From contig CALLLW010000056.1 in NCBI GenBank assembly GCA_938007995.1, positions 31,706-95,705 of the forward strand: a DNA stretch of 64,000 nucleotides. Reading direction: 5' to 3'. The notes beneath the pieces were generated by a model that was not told the DNA's origin, searched no databases, and was given only the letters and a program-made list of their open reading frames with translations. The stretch's first letter is position 1. The number at the start of each line of letters is the position of its first letter. Both the position numbers and the translations under genes were made by a program. The DNA comes from an uncultured Granulosicoccaceae bacterium (GTDB taxonomy: Bacteria > Pseudomonadota > Gammaproteobacteria > Granulosicoccales > Granulosicoccaceae). Of this stretch, positions 52,558 through 61,788 are shown piece by piece.

Positions 52558-54441
52558 CTATCCAACGACAGTCAGGCCTTTCTTGGCAACGCGATTGTGT
52601 GCAGCTCGACCTGCGTTCGTCGAATCAGGCAACGAATCGCAGGCTGCGCCTACAATGTGACTAAGCTCTTGCGGCGCCACACCTGCACTGCGTAGATAAC
52701 CCTGCCAAAAATCACACTTAATGCCTGTCAGAAAGTCTAGCTGTGGTTCGGTTTCAACGCCTTCAGCAACCACTTCCAAACCCAATGCATGGGCAAGCTC
52801 TACCACCCCTCTTACGACAGTCTGTGAGGCTTGATTAGACTCTACCTCCCTTATAAAGCCGCCATCGAGCTTGATTTCATCAATCGGGAAACGATAAAGA
52901 TATGAAAGCGAAGAGTAGCCGGTGCCGAAGTCATCGAGCGATATTCGGTAACCCCTTTGACGTAAAAACCCCAGACCATCCTCAGCCAGACGAGGATCGG
53001 AAATCAGCGTACGTTCGGTGATTTCAAATTTAAACTGCGCCGTCGAAATCCCTCTACTGACAATAATACGGTCAATCGATTCCAGGGTTTTTCGATTCTG
53101 CAATTGCGTCGCAGAAAGATTCACCGATACAGTAAACGTGCTGCTATCTTTTTTTCTGGCATTTGAGCAGGCCACCAGTGAATCCAGCATATCAGCACAT
53201 ATTGTCCTGATGATCCACATGGTCAAATCATTCATTGATCCGCTTGATTCAATGATCGGTATAAATCGGGTCGGATTAACCAATCCCTGTGAGAAGTGCT
53301 TCCACCGTAACAGGGCCTCACAACCTGTGATGTCGCCAGTAGAAGTTTTCAGTATCGGTTGATAGATCACATACAGTTCATTACTGTTTAACGCTCGATG
53401 CAGGCTTCGAATCAGATTATCTTTATTCCTTAACGAGCCCTCTTCTTTACCGGCCAGACCCTGATCACCATAAAATCTATAACAGTTTTTACCAGCTTGC
53501 TTAGCTGCATACATTGCGTGATCTGCATGGCGTAGTAAATCGGTAACTATTCTATCTACACCGCGCCGATCATCAATTATTTTATGGTGTATCGCTATGC
53601 CTATACTGGCGGATACACTTGCTTTATTCTTATCTACCTTAATCGCTTGCTGCAGCAAAAGCAGGATGCTGGACGCATAGTGTTTTACCTCTTCTATTCG
53701 CTTTATATCAGTTAATAGAATGGTGAACTCATCCCCCCCCAACCGTGCAATCTTCGCCGCTCTTGCACTATGCTTAAGCAGCGTTTTGCCAATGGTCTTG
53801 AGTAATTCATCTCCAGCGTCATGACCCAGATTATCGTTAACCTGTTTGAATCCATCCAGATCGACGAACAGCACCGCCATAATACTTCTTGCAGAATCAG
53901 GTGATTCAACACTTCTTGCCAGTGCGTCTTCAAAATCACGTCTGTTAGGCAGACCAGTCAGTGAGTCCACCAATGCCAGCTGCTGATTATGATCAGCCAG
54001 CCGCTTACTCTGATCTATGTCCACTATCGTAAGCACGTACGCGCCTGCAGTTCGCACACCACCCGAAATTGCTCTCGCGTAAATTTTCACCCACTTGTGA
54101 TGACTTAGCGCAGATAACATCTGACACTCAATCTCTACGTCTGATTTCAAACTCCAGTCAGTATCAGCAAGCGCCTTTGCAACCGCCTGTGAGTCCATAT
54201 GCGGCAGACAATTCAGCCATTCTCTACCATGCACTTCTGCGCGCCGCAGATCAGTCATATCAAAAAACGCGGCGTTGCCTTTTATAAACTCAAACTCAGA
54301 GGACAGTAATAACAGACCGTGTGGTGTGTAGTCTGCAAGATCGATTTCATTTTCCTCAGTACAACTGCTGTATGAATTCACTTCATTCATGTTATCGCTA
54401 CAACAATCGATAATTGCCTTGTCACTTGAGACCAATGACAT
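52558..54441 (-). CDS. PAS-GGDEF-EAL cyclic-di-GMP regulator
   Basis: The 627-residue soluble protein has a PAS domain (HGLLLLSSEFEFIKGNAAFFDMT, residues ~35-160), a GGDEF domain (LVDSLTGLPNRRDFEDAL, FVDLDGFKQVNDNLGHDAGDELL, active site LGGDEFTILL) and an EAL domain (ITGCEALLRWKH, DDFGTGYSSLSYLYRFPIDEIKLD, EVVAEGVETEPQL). Both signature motifs are intact, so it may synthesise and degrade cyclic-di-GMP, balance set by the PAS input. It is the first gene of the light-signalling run; a 270-nt gap with a hairpin (52496-52517) separates it from the CheB-CheR gene, so co-transcription is uncertain. Confidence 0.93.
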   Translation of the reverse strand: MSLVSSDKAIIDCCSDNMNEVNSYSSCTEENEIDLADYTPHGLLLLSSEFEFIKGNAAFFDMTDLRRAEVHGREWLNCLPHMDSQAVAKALADTDWSLKSDVEIECQMLSALSHHKWVKIYARAISGGVRTAGAYVLTIVDIDQSKRLADHNQQLALVDSLTGLPNRRDFEDALARSVESPDSARSIMAVLFVDLDGFKQVNDNLGHDAGDELLKTIGKTLLKHSARAAKIARLGGDEFTILLTDIKRIEEVKHYASSILLLLQQAIKVDKNKASVSASIGIAIHHKIIDDRRGVDRIVTDLLRHADHAMYAAKQAGKNCYRFYGDQGLAGKEEGSLRNKDNLIRSLHRALNSNELYVIYQPILKTSTGDITGCEALLRWKHFSQGLVNPTRFIPIIESSGSMNDLTMWIIRTICADMLDSLVACSNARKKDSSTFTVSVNLSATQLQNRKTLESIDRIIVSRGISTAQFKFEITERTLISDPRLAEDGLGFLRQRGYRISLDDFGTGYSSLSYLYRFPIDEIKLDGGFIREVESNQASQTVVRGVVELAHALGLEVVAEGVETEPQLDFLTGIKCDFWQGYLRSAGVAPQELSHIVGAACDSLPDSTNAGRAAHNRVAKKGLTVVG

Positions 54442-54642
54442 GAGATGTTCCGTCGAACTATGATTTATTTAGATTAGTACAAATCAGCAAATGCGCCTTG
54501 ACAATTCTCTTGCGGCATACGCACTTGTGTCGGCGTTCTACCCGGATCGGGGTTTCACGATTATTATTTTTCAGGAAAATTTCGCGGTAACTGCCGCCAC
54601 AGTAGAATCAAGACACCAGGATCAAGTAGACTTTTCCACCTC

Positions 54643-54682
54643 AAAAAAAAACGAAAAAAAAGGCGGGACTATGCCCGCCTTG
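54643..54682 (-). terminator. Intrinsic terminator of the DUF937-OmpA gene
   Basis: On the minus strand AAGGCGGG-CATA-GTCCCGCCTT-type stem (54660-54681) is followed by long T runs (54643-54660). Two further small hairpins (54686-54698 and 54714-54732) lie between it and the stop codon, giving a three-stem 3' end. Confidence 0.9.
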
Positions 54683-54732
54683 ACTACCTCTTTCGAGGTG
54701 TTAGCCCTTTAGTTGCCTGCTGCGAAGGCAGG

Positions 54733-57700
54733 CTAGTTCTGTCTGAGTATCAGCTCGATACGGCGATTAGCCTCACGACCATCTGGTGTTTCGTTGGTTG
54801 CAACCGGCTTATGCTCGCCAAATCCCCTGACAGACAGCTTGTCTGAAGGTATACCGATGTCGGTCTGCAGGTAACGAACTGCAGCAGCAGCTCGGGCGGT
54901 TGAAAGCTCCCAGTTACTTGGGTACTGCTGTCGTAAAACCCGGCCGATAGGCTGAGCATCTGTGTGACCTTCAACATCAATACGCCAGTCGTTGTAGTTG
55001 CTGACTACAGAGCCAACAGTTTGCAGCAACCCAATACCCTGAGGACTGAGCGAAGCGCTACCTACCCGGTACAGATCTGAAGAACCGAGCGTGATACCAA
55101 CGGCTTGATTATCTTCAACCGGTCTGACTTCGACGTTACCTACACCTGCTGCTGCGAGGTCACTGGCCAGTGAAGCACTTACCGAGGCGACCCGATCTTT
55201 CTCAGCTTGCATTTCTGTATCTGTTGCTGCCAGCTGAGCCTCATAGGCATCAACCTGCTCTGCCCGGCTTTTGGAGAAAGCAATCGCGTTACGCAGGCGC
55301 TTGGCCAGATCGGCACTGCGATTACCGGCAGACTCAGACTGTTGCTGAAGTGCGGCAATCTGATCTGCGCGATTCTTCGAAAATGCAATCGCATTATTCA
55401 ATCGGCTAGTCAGCGTCATACGCTTCTGACGCTCAGATTCAACCTGCTCCTGCAGTGAAGCCACCTGCATTTCAAGTGCACCGCCTGCAGACTCGGATGC
55501 GCGTAGCTTACCCGCCAGATCAGTGACCGTTTTTATTGCTGCAGTGCGGCCTTTGGTGACTTTGGCCAGGTCTGCGTCGAGCTCCTGCGATCTCTGTTTG
55601 GAAAAAGCGATGGCATTGCGCAAACGATTGCTCAATACCTTTTGCTTTTCACGCTCTGCCTCAAGTTGTCGCTGGCTGCTTAAGATAGACTTAACAGCAC
55701 CATCGCGACTTTTAGCCAGATTGGCAATGGTGGTTTCTGCTTCACTGAGCTTCTGCGCACGTGTTTTTGAAAACGCGATAGCATTGTTCAGTCTGGCACT
55801 CAGTGCCATACGCTTTTGCTGCTCAGAAGCCGCCAGGTCTTCAGAGGCCGCCAGTTGCTCACCTCTGCTTTTTGAAAATGCGATGGCGTTGCTCAGTTGC
55901 TTGCTCAGCTCGGCACGCTTCGCCTGCTCTGAGTCAACCTGCTGCTGCAATGCTGCAACCTGCTCTCCACGGCTCTTTGAAAAAGCAATGGCGTTGTTCA
56001 AACGCTTGCTCAATGCTGCACGCTTTTCCTGCTCTGACCCAGCCTGCCCCTGCAGTGCAGAGAGCTGCTCGCCACGGCTTTTAGAGAATGCGATGGCGTT
56101 GTTCAAACGTGTGTTCAAAGCCATACGTTTACTGCGCTCGGACTCCTGCAGTGCCGCCAGCTGACTGGTAGAGGCAACCAGCTCTTTGCGTTTGGCTGTC
56201 GCATCATCAATCGCACGATCAAGGTTGGATTGCATGATTTCTATCTTGCCAGCAGCAGCGTCTCTTTCAGTCTCGAGCTCTGCCACCTGTGCAGTTAACT
56301 GATCACGCTCTGTGGTCAGCTCTGCCACTGTTGTTGCCAGCTCGTCCCGCTTGGTCCGTACCAGATCAAGCTCGCTTGTCAGACTGGCAACTTCTGTTTG
56401 CGAGTCGCTTTGTCCGTTTGTTAGAGAAGCCATTTGCGCTTCCATCCGATTCTTGGCACCAGCCACATTCAGCAGCTTCTCTTTGAGTTCACTGGTTCTG
56501 GCATCGGCGCTTGATTTATCGACCGTTAAGGAGGCCACCTGCTCTTCCAGCTCTGCAATTTCAGCGGAGTTGTCTACCGGCGCGGGGACACTAGCCAGCT
56601 GATCTTTAAGACTCAGAATTTCAGCATTCAATGCGCTGTTGTCTGATGACTGAGTCAGCTGGCTTTTCAAACTTGCTATCTCTGCATCAAACGCACTTGT
56701 ATCGGAAGCCTGCGCCAGTTGCCCCTTGAGGTCCGCTATTTCGGCGTTCGCCGCATCGAGCTCGCTGGTATCTGCAGCCTGTGCCAACTGATTCTTCAGA
56801 TCTGCTATCTCGGCGTTTGCCGCATCGAGTTCGCTGGTATCAGAAGCCTGTGCCAACTGATCCTTAAGGTCGGCTATCTCAGCGTTGGCTGTATCCAGTT
56901 CGCTGGTATCTGCAGCGGCAGCAGTTGCCGTGCCGAGCTCGCTCTGTAAGCGATCGATTTCGGCCACTGCAACTTCCCGATCCGATAAGGCTTCATCGCG
57001 CTCAGCAGTGAGAGCGGTGATTTGTCCGTTCAGACCGTCAACCTCGGTTTCGACCTCGGCCAGCTTCATTACTGCGGTTTCAGCTTCGGCAACGCCGGCA
57101 ACCTGAGGTCCACAGTTTTGTACGCCGGCAAGCACCAATCCGCCGAGCAGCACGAAAGGCATTGCCCAGCGAAACAACCAGGACATATCAGATTCGTTGT
57201 CTTCATGAACCGTCGCTGCAGCGGCAGATGCGCCACTGCTACCAGAAGCCACACCACCTGCACTGTGTGACGCCTGACTTTGAGTTTGACGAGGCGCGGT
57301 TTTTGGCACGGAATGATCAATAGAGGCAGCCGCACCTCCGACTGATGCAGTTGTCACCTCACCGAGCAACATCTGGCCAATGCCGTCCGAATTATCGAGT
57401 ACCGCACCGTTTAGCATCTGGCGCTTCATCACGCCAAGCACGCCCGGTGCAACATAGCCGGTGACCATGCTGGCCTCATCAGCAGCCAGTCCTGCGGCAT
57501 TCTGAATCGCTGCCTGAATTCCGGCGCACTTTTCGTCGCCCAGCAATTTGCCCAGCGCAGTGTTGCTGTCAGCCAGTGCAGTACGCTCGTCTTTGCCACC
57601 GAAAAATAAAGCGGGCTCATCGATCAAACCATCATCACTGTAGCGGGCCGCTTCATACAGCGACTGCCTGCCTGCCTCGTCACGGGCTTTCATCGAAAAG

Positions 57701-57837
57701 CCATCAAGCACTTCGGTGATAGCGCGGTCGACGCCAGATCTAACCTGATCTGTCGGCTTACCGGTTAGTTTTTCGAGTTGATCGATCGCCGATCGACCGA
57801 ACTCGTTGTGTACCAGAGTATCGATATTTATTGCCAT
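54733..57837 (-). CDS. Giant DUF937-coiled-coil-OmpA protein with NAIAFSK repeats
   Basis: This 1034-residue protein has four parts. Residues 1-~155 resemble DUF937 (INIDTLVHNEFGRSAIDQLEKLTGKP). A single membrane helix follows (FRWAMPFVLLGGLVLAGVQ, ~220-240). A long coiled coil holds two repeat families: about five ~20-residue units built on LDAANAEIADLKxQLAQ (~310-420), and seven copies of NAIAFSKxR (~570-870) at 30-60-residue spacing. The C-terminus is an OmpA peptidoglycan-binding domain (YRVGSASLSPQG, DVEGHTDAQPIG, NWELSTARAAAAVRYL, GFGEHKPVATN, RRIELIL). The inner-membrane anchor plus peptidoglycan-binding end suggests it spans the periplasm. Function unknown. Confidence 0.85.
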   Translation of the reverse strand: MAINIDTLVHNEFGRSAIDQLEKLTGKPTDQVRSGVDRAITEVLDGFSMKARDEAGRQSLYEAARYSDDGLIDEPALFFGGKDERTALADSNTALGKLLGDEKCAGIQAAIQNAAGLAADEASMVTGYVAPGVLGVMKRQMLNGAVLDNSDGIGQMLLGEVTTASVGGAAASIDHSVPKTAPRQTQSQASHSAGGVASGSSGASAAAATVHEDNESDMSWLFRWAMPFVLLGGLVLAGVQNCGPQVAGVAEAETAVMKLAEVETEVDGLNGQITALTAERDEALSDREVAVAEIDRLQSELGTATAAAADTSELDTANAEIADLKDQLAQASDTSELDAANAEIADLKNQLAQAADTSELDAANAEIADLKGQLAQASDTSAFDAEIASLKSQLTQSSDNSALNAEILSLKDQLASVPAPVDNSAEIAELEEQVASLTVDKSSADARTSELKEKLLNVAGAKNRMEAQMASLTNGQSDSQTEVASLTSELDLVRTKRDELATTVAELTTERDQLTAQVAELETERDAAAGKIEIMQSNLDRAIDDATAKRKELVASTSQLAALQESERSKRMALNTRLNNAIAFSKSRGEQLSALQGQAGSEQEKRAALSKRLNNAIAFSKSRGEQVAALQQQVDSEQAKRAELSKQLSNAIAFSKSRGEQLAASEDLAASEQQKRMALSARLNNAIAFSKTRAQKLSEAETTIANLAKSRDGAVKSILSSQRQLEAEREKQKVLSNRLRNAIAFSKQRSQELDADLAKVTKGRTAAIKTVTDLAGKLRASESAGGALEMQVASLQEQVESERQKRMTLTSRLNNAIAFSKNRADQIAALQQQSESAGNRSADLAKRLRNAIAFSKSRAEQVDAYEAQLAATDTEMQAEKDRVASVSASLASDLAAAGVGNVEVRPVEDNQAVGITLGSSDLYRVGSASLSPQGIGLLQTVGSVVSNYNDWRIDVEGHTDAQPIGRVLRQQYPSNWELSTARAAAAVRYLQTDIGIPSDKLSVRGFGEHKPVATNETPDGREANRRIELILRQN

Positions 57838-58155
57838 AGCTTACGCGCTGTAGACGCTCTCCATGTTCATGTTGACCCGGTCAAGTTTAAGTGTTTGCAA
57901 TTACTGAAACCGTATGCCGGAGGTTAATCGATGTTAAATCCCGGCCAATACAGACACAGGACGTCGTTCTCTATTTATTATCTCGGTAACTATACCTACG
58001 TTTCACGGACAATAGATACAGTCTTACGACGCAAATCAGGTGGCACTATCCGAGAACCTCTGGCCGCGAACCTCTGGCCGTAAATATCTGGCCGTACACA
58101 TCTGGGTAGCCACGCCGGGCCAGACCAATCGGCACATTTGTCGCTTCAACAGCTT
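57838..58155. other. Intergenic stretch between ppk1 and the DUF937-OmpA gene
   Basis: These 318 bases contain the putative promoter of the OmpA-family gene (minus strand) and a 14-nt tandem repeat array (58044-58113). No gene or RNA was recognised. Confidence 0.5.
58044..58113. repeat. 14-nt degenerate tandem repeat downstream of ppk1
   Basis: Five 14-nt units: 58044-58057 (diverged), 58058-58071, 58072-58085, 58086-58099 and 58100-58113 (diverged), with core CTCTGGCCGNNAAN. They lie just after the ppk1 stop, resembling the 12-nt array upstream of surA in layout but not in period. Confidence 0.65.
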
Positions 58156-60345
58156 CTACCCGGCAGACACATAGTGTGCCTGCAATGTCGACTGCGCTGA
58201 AACCCCCTGCGCCATTGCACCATTCTCCTGTGCCGCTCGTACCCTTTTGTAGCTGCCATCCGCAAGCAGCTGCCAGGCAAAACAGTTGTCGCGAAAGTAG
58301 CAGTCAATTGACTCTTCGAGCACAGTGGCACGCAAACCGGCATCAAGTACAGGCACTGCCACTTCAACGCGATGAAACATATTCCGCGGCATCCAGTCAG
58401 CACTGGAGATATAGACTTCTTCTTCGCCTTCAGCACCAAATGCGTAGACCCTTGAATGCTCAAGGAAGCGACCGATCACAGAAATCACCTGGATATTTTC
58501 GGAGACTCCCGCCACTGCCGGTCGCAAGGCGCAGATTCCCCGGACAAGCAATCGCACTTTCACACCGGCATTTGATGCACGGTACAGTTGCTCGATGATC
58601 TGCGGTTCGTTCAATGAATTCATTCGTGCACGAATCAGCGCCGGTTTACCCTGTTTTGCTCTTTCTGTCTGCTTTTGAATCAGCTTGATGACTTTACGAT
58701 GCATATTAAACGGCGAGTGTAGAATAGATTTGACGTTCGCCACCTTGCCAAGACCAGACAACTGATTAAAAATTTTTTGTATATCACCAGTGATGCGCTT
58801 GTTGCGAGTCAGTAGATTAAGATCGGTGTATCGCTCTGAGTTGCCCTCGTGATAATTGCCGGTGCCAATATGTACGTATCGGACCATCCTGCCTTTCTCG
58901 CGGCGAACAATGAGCAGTATCTTGGCGTGAGATTTAAAACCCACCACACCAAAAACCACTTGCACACCTGCTCTTTGCAATCTGGATGCAATCTTCATGT
59001 TTGCATCTTCATCGAACCTGGCGCGTAACTCGATAACCACGGTCACATCTTTTCCGTTACGCGCCGCTTCAATCAATGCATCTACATATAAAGACTCTTG
59101 ACCGGTTCGATACAAAGTTTGCTTAATAGCCAATACTTTATGATCACACGCCGCAGCCTGTAAAAAGGCAATCACGGTTTGGCTCGACTGATAGGGATAG
59201 TGCAGCAGCAGATCGCGCTTTTTCAGTGCAGAGAACAGTTTGCCGCCGCTTTGTGCAGCTACTGATGTCACCGGCGTAAAGCTGTCGTATTTAAGCTCGG
59301 ACCGATCAAGCATATCCGGCAGTTTGGCAAGACGCCCCAAATTGACCGGACCGTTGCAAACGTACAAATCCTGTGAATCCAGGCCAAACTGATTCAACAG
59401 AAACTGTATAACTGCATCCGGACAATCTTCCCCCACTTCAAGCCGTACCGCACTGCCATAGTCTCTGGCATTCAACTCATCTCTGAGTGCCAGTCGCAGA
59501 TCTGCAACATCATCATCAGCCAGATACAGGTCACTGTTTCTGGTGACTCTGAACTGATAAACACCGCGGGTTTCAAGGCCGGGAAACAAACGCCCGATAT
59601 TTCGCTCAATCATCGTCGACAACAACACAAACTGCGATTGGCCGTTACTGAATTCCATTGGCACCGGAATAATACGCGGCAAGGAGCGAGGCGCCCTCAC
59701 CACAGCGCGGCTGGCCTCTCTGCCAAAAGCATCCGTGCCACGCAGGCTGACAATGAAATTAAGGCTCTTATTGGTCAACTGCGGAAACGGGTGCAGAGGG
59801 TCAAGCCCCATTGGACTCAGCACCGGAAAGAGTTCAGCATCGAAAAAACGGCTGGCCCAGGTGCGCACTTTTTTCGACCACTCCGCCACCGGTGGAAAAA
59901 CAATTTGTTGTGCAACCAGTGCCGGAAACAACTCTTCATTGAGCACCGTATACTGCTGCTGCACCAGCTGGTGCGCTACTGCATCGATCTGTTGCAGTTG
60001 TTCTGCCGGTCCGAGCTGATCCGGCCCTGTACCCCGACCATAGCTATCACGCTGCTTACGCAGCCCGGCCACGCGGATTTCGAAGAACTCGTCAAGATTG
60101 TCGCTGCAGATGCAAAGATATCGTAGCCGCTGAAGCAGCGGGACTTGTTTGTCCTGCGCCATAAACAGCACGCGGCGATTGAACTCAAGAAGACTGAGCT
60201 CGCGATTAATATACAGCGACGGGTGCTGAAGGTTAGCAGCCCTCTCTGGATTGAGGGGCGTACCGGTTCCACCGTTACTAACCAAATTATAGTCAGCCGT
60301 GCTGTAGTTTGAACCGCCCTTATTTATTGTTTTTTTATGGGCCAT
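58156..60345 (-). CDS. ppk1: Polyphosphate kinase Ppk1
   Basis: Ppk1 polymerises the gamma-phosphate of ATP into inorganic polyphosphate. The 729-residue protein has the N-terminal YINRELSLLEFNRRVLFMAQD, the middle CNGPVNLGRLAKL, LLLHYPYQSSQTVIAFLQAAACD, and the two phosphohistidine-type segments IELRARFDEDANMKIASRLQ/FKSHAKILLIVRRE and VHIGTGNYHEGNSERYTDLNLLT, then ADWMPRNMFHRVEVAVPV. About 30 extra N-terminal residues (KKTINKGGSNYSTADYN) precede the usual start. It overlaps the acpH stop by one base, so the two are co-transcribed. Confidence 0.97.
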   Translation of the reverse strand: MAHKKTINKGGSNYSTADYNLVSNGGTGTPLNPERAANLQHPSLYINRELSLLEFNRRVLFMAQDKQVPLLQRLRYLCICSDNLDEFFEIRVAGLRKQRDSYGRGTGPDQLGPAEQLQQIDAVAHQLVQQQYTVLNEELFPALVAQQIVFPPVAEWSKKVRTWASRFFDAELFPVLSPMGLDPLHPFPQLTNKSLNFIVSLRGTDAFGREASRAVVRAPRSLPRIIPVPMEFSNGQSQFVLLSTMIERNIGRLFPGLETRGVYQFRVTRNSDLYLADDDVADLRLALRDELNARDYGSAVRLEVGEDCPDAVIQFLLNQFGLDSQDLYVCNGPVNLGRLAKLPDMLDRSELKYDSFTPVTSVAAQSGGKLFSALKKRDLLLHYPYQSSQTVIAFLQAAACDHKVLAIKQTLYRTGQESLYVDALIEAARNGKDVTVVIELRARFDEDANMKIASRLQRAGVQVVFGVVGFKSHAKILLIVRREKGRMVRYVHIGTGNYHEGNSERYTDLNLLTRNKRITGDIQKIFNQLSGLGKVANVKSILHSPFNMHRKVIKLIQKQTERAKQGKPALIRARMNSLNEPQIIEQLYRASNAGVKVRLLVRGICALRPAVAGVSENIQVISVIGRFLEHSRVYAFGAEGEEEVYISSADWMPRNMFHRVEVAVPVLDAGLRATVLEESIDCYFRDNCFAWQLLADGSYKRVRAAQENGAMAQGVSAQSTLQAHYVSAG

Positions 60346-60971
60346 CAGTCGCCCTGTGAGACGTTCATTTTTTGGAGCTTTTCAACATCAAGCGTCTGTT
60401 GGTAGTCTCGAGTGTAGCTCAATAGCTCGGGAAAAAAATCCTCAAAAGCGCTTTTTAAATCCGATTCCCACTCCCAGACAAGCGGTGCAATGCTCGCCAG
60501 CGGCGAGAGCGAACGCCGCCTTGAAGCTATTCGCTGCAGAGTTAGTTCAATATGTTCACGGGTCAAGTTGCGCTGCAAAGTATCTTCCGTTTCTAGCAAT
60601 TGCCTGAACCTTTGCAGCCCGGGGGGCAATACCTGAAAATGCAAATCCAGAGAACTGTTCACCAGATCCGTATAGTCTTTGAAAGAAACTTCACTGTACC
60701 TGTGCCACGCTGTGGCCAGAAAGTGGTCGTATAAAACATCAATCGCAATTCCGGCAAAGCGCCGATGCGGTGATTCAAACAGATTTCGCGCAGCAACATT
60801 TAGCGGATGCCTGTCTGTGAAAGTATCCACGGCTCTGTGGCATCGTATGCCAGCCTGTACACCGGGCGGGAATCTACCCAGGTCCGTACCACGGACAAAA
60901 TCACCACAAAGCTGGCCGACAATTCTATCGGGGTCACTATTCGCGAGAAGGGCATGTGCAAGCAGGTTCAC
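60345..60971 (-). CDS. Acyl carrier protein phosphodiesterase family protein (AcpH-like)
   Basis: AcpH-type enzymes remove 4'-phosphopantetheine from acyl carrier protein. The 208-residue protein starts VNLLAHALLANSDPDRIVGQLCGDFVRG, then GVQAGIRCHRAVDTFTDRHP with the HD-like metal-binding residues, and FAGIAIDVLYDHFLATAWHRYS; these fit the family closely. The GTG at 60971 is chosen since homologues begin at NFLAH; the frame extends to 61028, close to the divergent moeB-like gene. Its last base is the first base of ppk1. Confidence 0.88.
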   Translation of the reverse strand: MNLLAHALLANSDPDRIVGQLCGDFVRGTDLGRFPPGVQAGIRCHRAVDTFTDRHPLNVAARNLFESPHRRFAGIAIDVLYDHFLATAWHRYSEVSFKDYTDLVNSSLDLHFQVLPPGLQRFRQLLETEDTLQRNLTREHIELTLQRIASRRRSLSPLASIAPLVWEWESDLKSAFEDFFPELLSYTRDYQQTLDVEKLQKMNVSQGD

Positions 60972-61032
60972 ACCGGTATCATATAACAACTCAGCAGCCG
61001 GCACCGTACTCAACGCCGAAACGAGCACCGCA

Positions 61033-61776
61033 ATGAATGAATCGCAAAAAGAACGCTACAGCCGCCATATCAGCCTGGCTGATATCGGCGCAGACGGACA
61101 GCAAAAGCTACTCGACAGCACCGCTTTGATTGTCGGCCTCGGCGGCCTCGGCAGTCCGGTGGCCATGTACCTTGCGGCAGCCGGGGTCGGGCGTTTGATA
61201 TTTGCAGACTTCGATGTGGTAGAGCTATCAAACCTGCAAAGACAGGTAGCGCACCAATCGAATGCTATCGGTGAACTGAAAACCCGGTCGGCTAAAAACA
61301 CCTGCCTTTTGATGAATCCGGATACACGCATCGACACCATCGATGAAGTACTTGACGAAGACACATTGCAAACACTGGTACCTGAGTGCGATATCGTGAT
61401 TGAGGGCAGCGATAACTTCCCTACCCGCTTTGCAGTGAACCAGGCTTGTGTAAGTCATCAAGTACCGCTGGTATCAGGGGCGGCCATCAGGTTTGACGGA
61501 CAGGTATCGGTATTCGCAGGTCATCAAAGTGATCAACCCTGCTACAGATGCCTGTATAGCGGTGATTCTGACGCCGCTGAAACATGCGCACAGACCGGCG
61601 TGCTGTCACCCATTGTGGGAATCATTGGCACCATACAAGCAGCGGAAGCCATCAAGGTATTGGCAAATTTCGGCAGTCCGTTATATGGCAGGTTGCTGCT
61701 ACTTGACGGACTATCCATGCAGTGGAATGAAATTGCGTTGCGCAAGAATCCCAAGTGCCCTGTTTGCTCTGAGTAA
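61033..61776 (+). CDS. moeB: ThiF/MoeB-type adenylyltransferase
   Basis: MoeB adenylates the C-terminus of the molybdopterin-synthase small subunit MoaD; ThiF does the same for ThiS. The 247-residue protein shows ERYSRHISLADIGADGQQKL, ATP-binding IVGLGGLGSPVAMYLAAAGVG, FDVVELSNLQRQV (R-finger region), IEGSDNFPTRFAVNQAC and the two zinc CxxC pairs CYRC and CPVC. The ATG at 61033 matches the family N-terminus; the long upstream extension is antisense to acpH. MoeB is favoured by length and SRHI start but ThiF cannot be excluded. No molybdopterin or thiamine genes adjoin. Confidence 0.88.
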   Translation: MNESQKERYSRHISLADIGADGQQKLLDSTALIVGLGGLGSPVAMYLAAAGVGRLIFADFDVVELSNLQRQVAHQSNAIGELKTRSAKNTCLLMNPDTRIDTIDEVLDEDTLQTLVPECDIVIEGSDNFPTRFAVNQACVSHQVPLVSGAAIRFDGQVSVFAGHQSDQPCYRCLYSGDSDAAETCAQTGVLSPIVGIIGTIQAAEAIKVLANFGSPLYGRLLLLDGLSMQWNEIALRKNPKCPVCSE

Positions 61777-61788
61777 TCACTTACAAAA

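Noticed and set aside
55523..56164. A 213-codon plus-strand frame opposite the DUF937-OmpA gene
   Set aside because: It mirrors the coiled-coil repeats of the minus-strand gene, is Ser/Cys/Leu-rich low-complexity sequence and has no start signal or family pattern.
60679..61032. Upstream in-frame extension of the MoeB-like gene giving 365 codons
   Set aside because: It is antisense to the acyl-carrier-protein phosphodiesterase gene and unlike MoeB; the family N-terminus begins at 61033.
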